From Gelatoporia subvermispora B (Eukaryota; Basidiomycota; Agaricomycetes; Polyporales; Gelatoporiaceae): 64,000 bases of DNA. Positions 63,513-64,000 of the stretch are shown here, in pieces. The position numbers and the translations under genes are program-made. Below the pieces are notes generated by a model. It saw only the letters and a list, made by a program, of their open reading frames with translations, did not search any database and was not told where the DNA came from. Location: NCBI GenBank assembly GCA_000320605.2, contig KB445803.1, positions 192,382 through 256,381 of the forward strand, in the 5' to 3' direction. Positions within the stretch are counted from its first letter, which is position 1. Every line of letters starts with the position of its first letter.

Positions 63513-64000
63513 GAGGAGATGATCCACCGCAGCTGGTACATGCAATCCGCGGCCGACTGAGAGCTGCTTGCGAGAACTGAGGTACTGAGCGATCTGAGAA
63601 TTCGCAATGGTAGTATATGCTATGCAATAGTAATGTTGTCGATGCCGCCCAAGATGCCAAGCTGTGCGTCGTGAATGGTGACCAAGACTAATAATGAAGA
63701 GATGGACAATCGAAGAACACGGTGGTGGCACGCGCGCGAGTCCTCGGACATTAATTTCGAACTCAACTGAGGCAAAATCAAATCAGAACTAAACCGTTCC
63801 ATTGGTCTCACAAGCGTGGCAATTATCACAGCTCTACTCAAACAAACCAAACGGTTCCATTGAGATAAGATTCATGGTTCAAATGTGCTGATAAGATTAG
63901 ATGCGCGTGCCCTTCCTTGATCAACTCGTGGTCATCGCGAACAACCACCACCCGTGGCCTCGACACCGCCCTCAAGATCTCACTCAACACCGCCCGCTAT
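63513..64000. other. Window end, no gene recognised
   Basis: About 490 bp upstream of the last gene. No supported open frame. A gene beginning beyond the window cannot be excluded. Confidence 0.5.

Overview
This window is nuclear DNA of a filamentous basidiomycete, most likely a wood- or litter-decay Agaricomycete and perhaps a Polyporales species. The order is inferred from gene content, not proven. Almost every gene is split by short GT-AG introns of about 46-68 nt with CTNAC/CTGAT-like branch sites. The content is typical of Agaricomycetes: DUF3237, DUF6593 and DUF6589 proteins, BTB proteins, a RecQ-like helicase, a sedolisin, a GH31 alpha-glucosidase and a P450. I built the exon models by hand. 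Except for one kinase and one BTB locus, each joins into a single open frame whose exon lengths sum to a multiple of three.

Layout: 1.7-4.8 kb SRPK-type kinase with one very long intron; 6.5-8.4 kb and 14.6-15.4 kb three paralogous small secreted DUF3237 proteins, each with a TATA box about 60-70 nt before the ATG; 10.2-12.8 kb kinase K1; 15.8-18.7 kb one intact and one frame-broken BTB gene; 19.1-21.2 kb Rad7 nucleotide-excision-repair factor; 22.0-24.2 kb kinase K2; 24.5-26.6 kb sedolisin protease; 28.6-34.8 kb kinases K3 and K4; 36.1-41.6 kb tail-to-tail pair of RecQ-like helicase and DUF6589 protein; 42.5-46.0 kb Rap1-like telomere protein with two Myb modules; 46.1-47.1 kb short-chain dehydrogenase; 47.9-51.3 kb secreted GH31 glucosidase; 53.1-53.8 kb DUF6593 protein; 57.2-57.8 kb decaying gene with an in-frame stop; 58.5-60.7 kb P450; 61.5-63.5 kb Ser/Pro-rich protein of unknown function.

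Three themes stand out. First, K1-K4 are divergent in sequence but share an identical five-exon plan with intron phases 0,0,0,1. They are members of one expanded kinase family scattered among unrelated genes. Second, the helicase/DUF6589 pair looks like a two-gene cassette, possibly mobile, whose coding ends overlap on opposite strands. Third, the housekeeping genes (SRPK, Rad7, Rap1) are interleaved with accessory secreted and degradative genes (DUF3237, sedolisin, GH31, P450). The gene-free stretches (about 3.4 kb at 53.8-57.2 kb and about 1.8 kb at 51.3-53.1 kb) hold a long imperfect inverted repeat and otherwise little that I can recognise.
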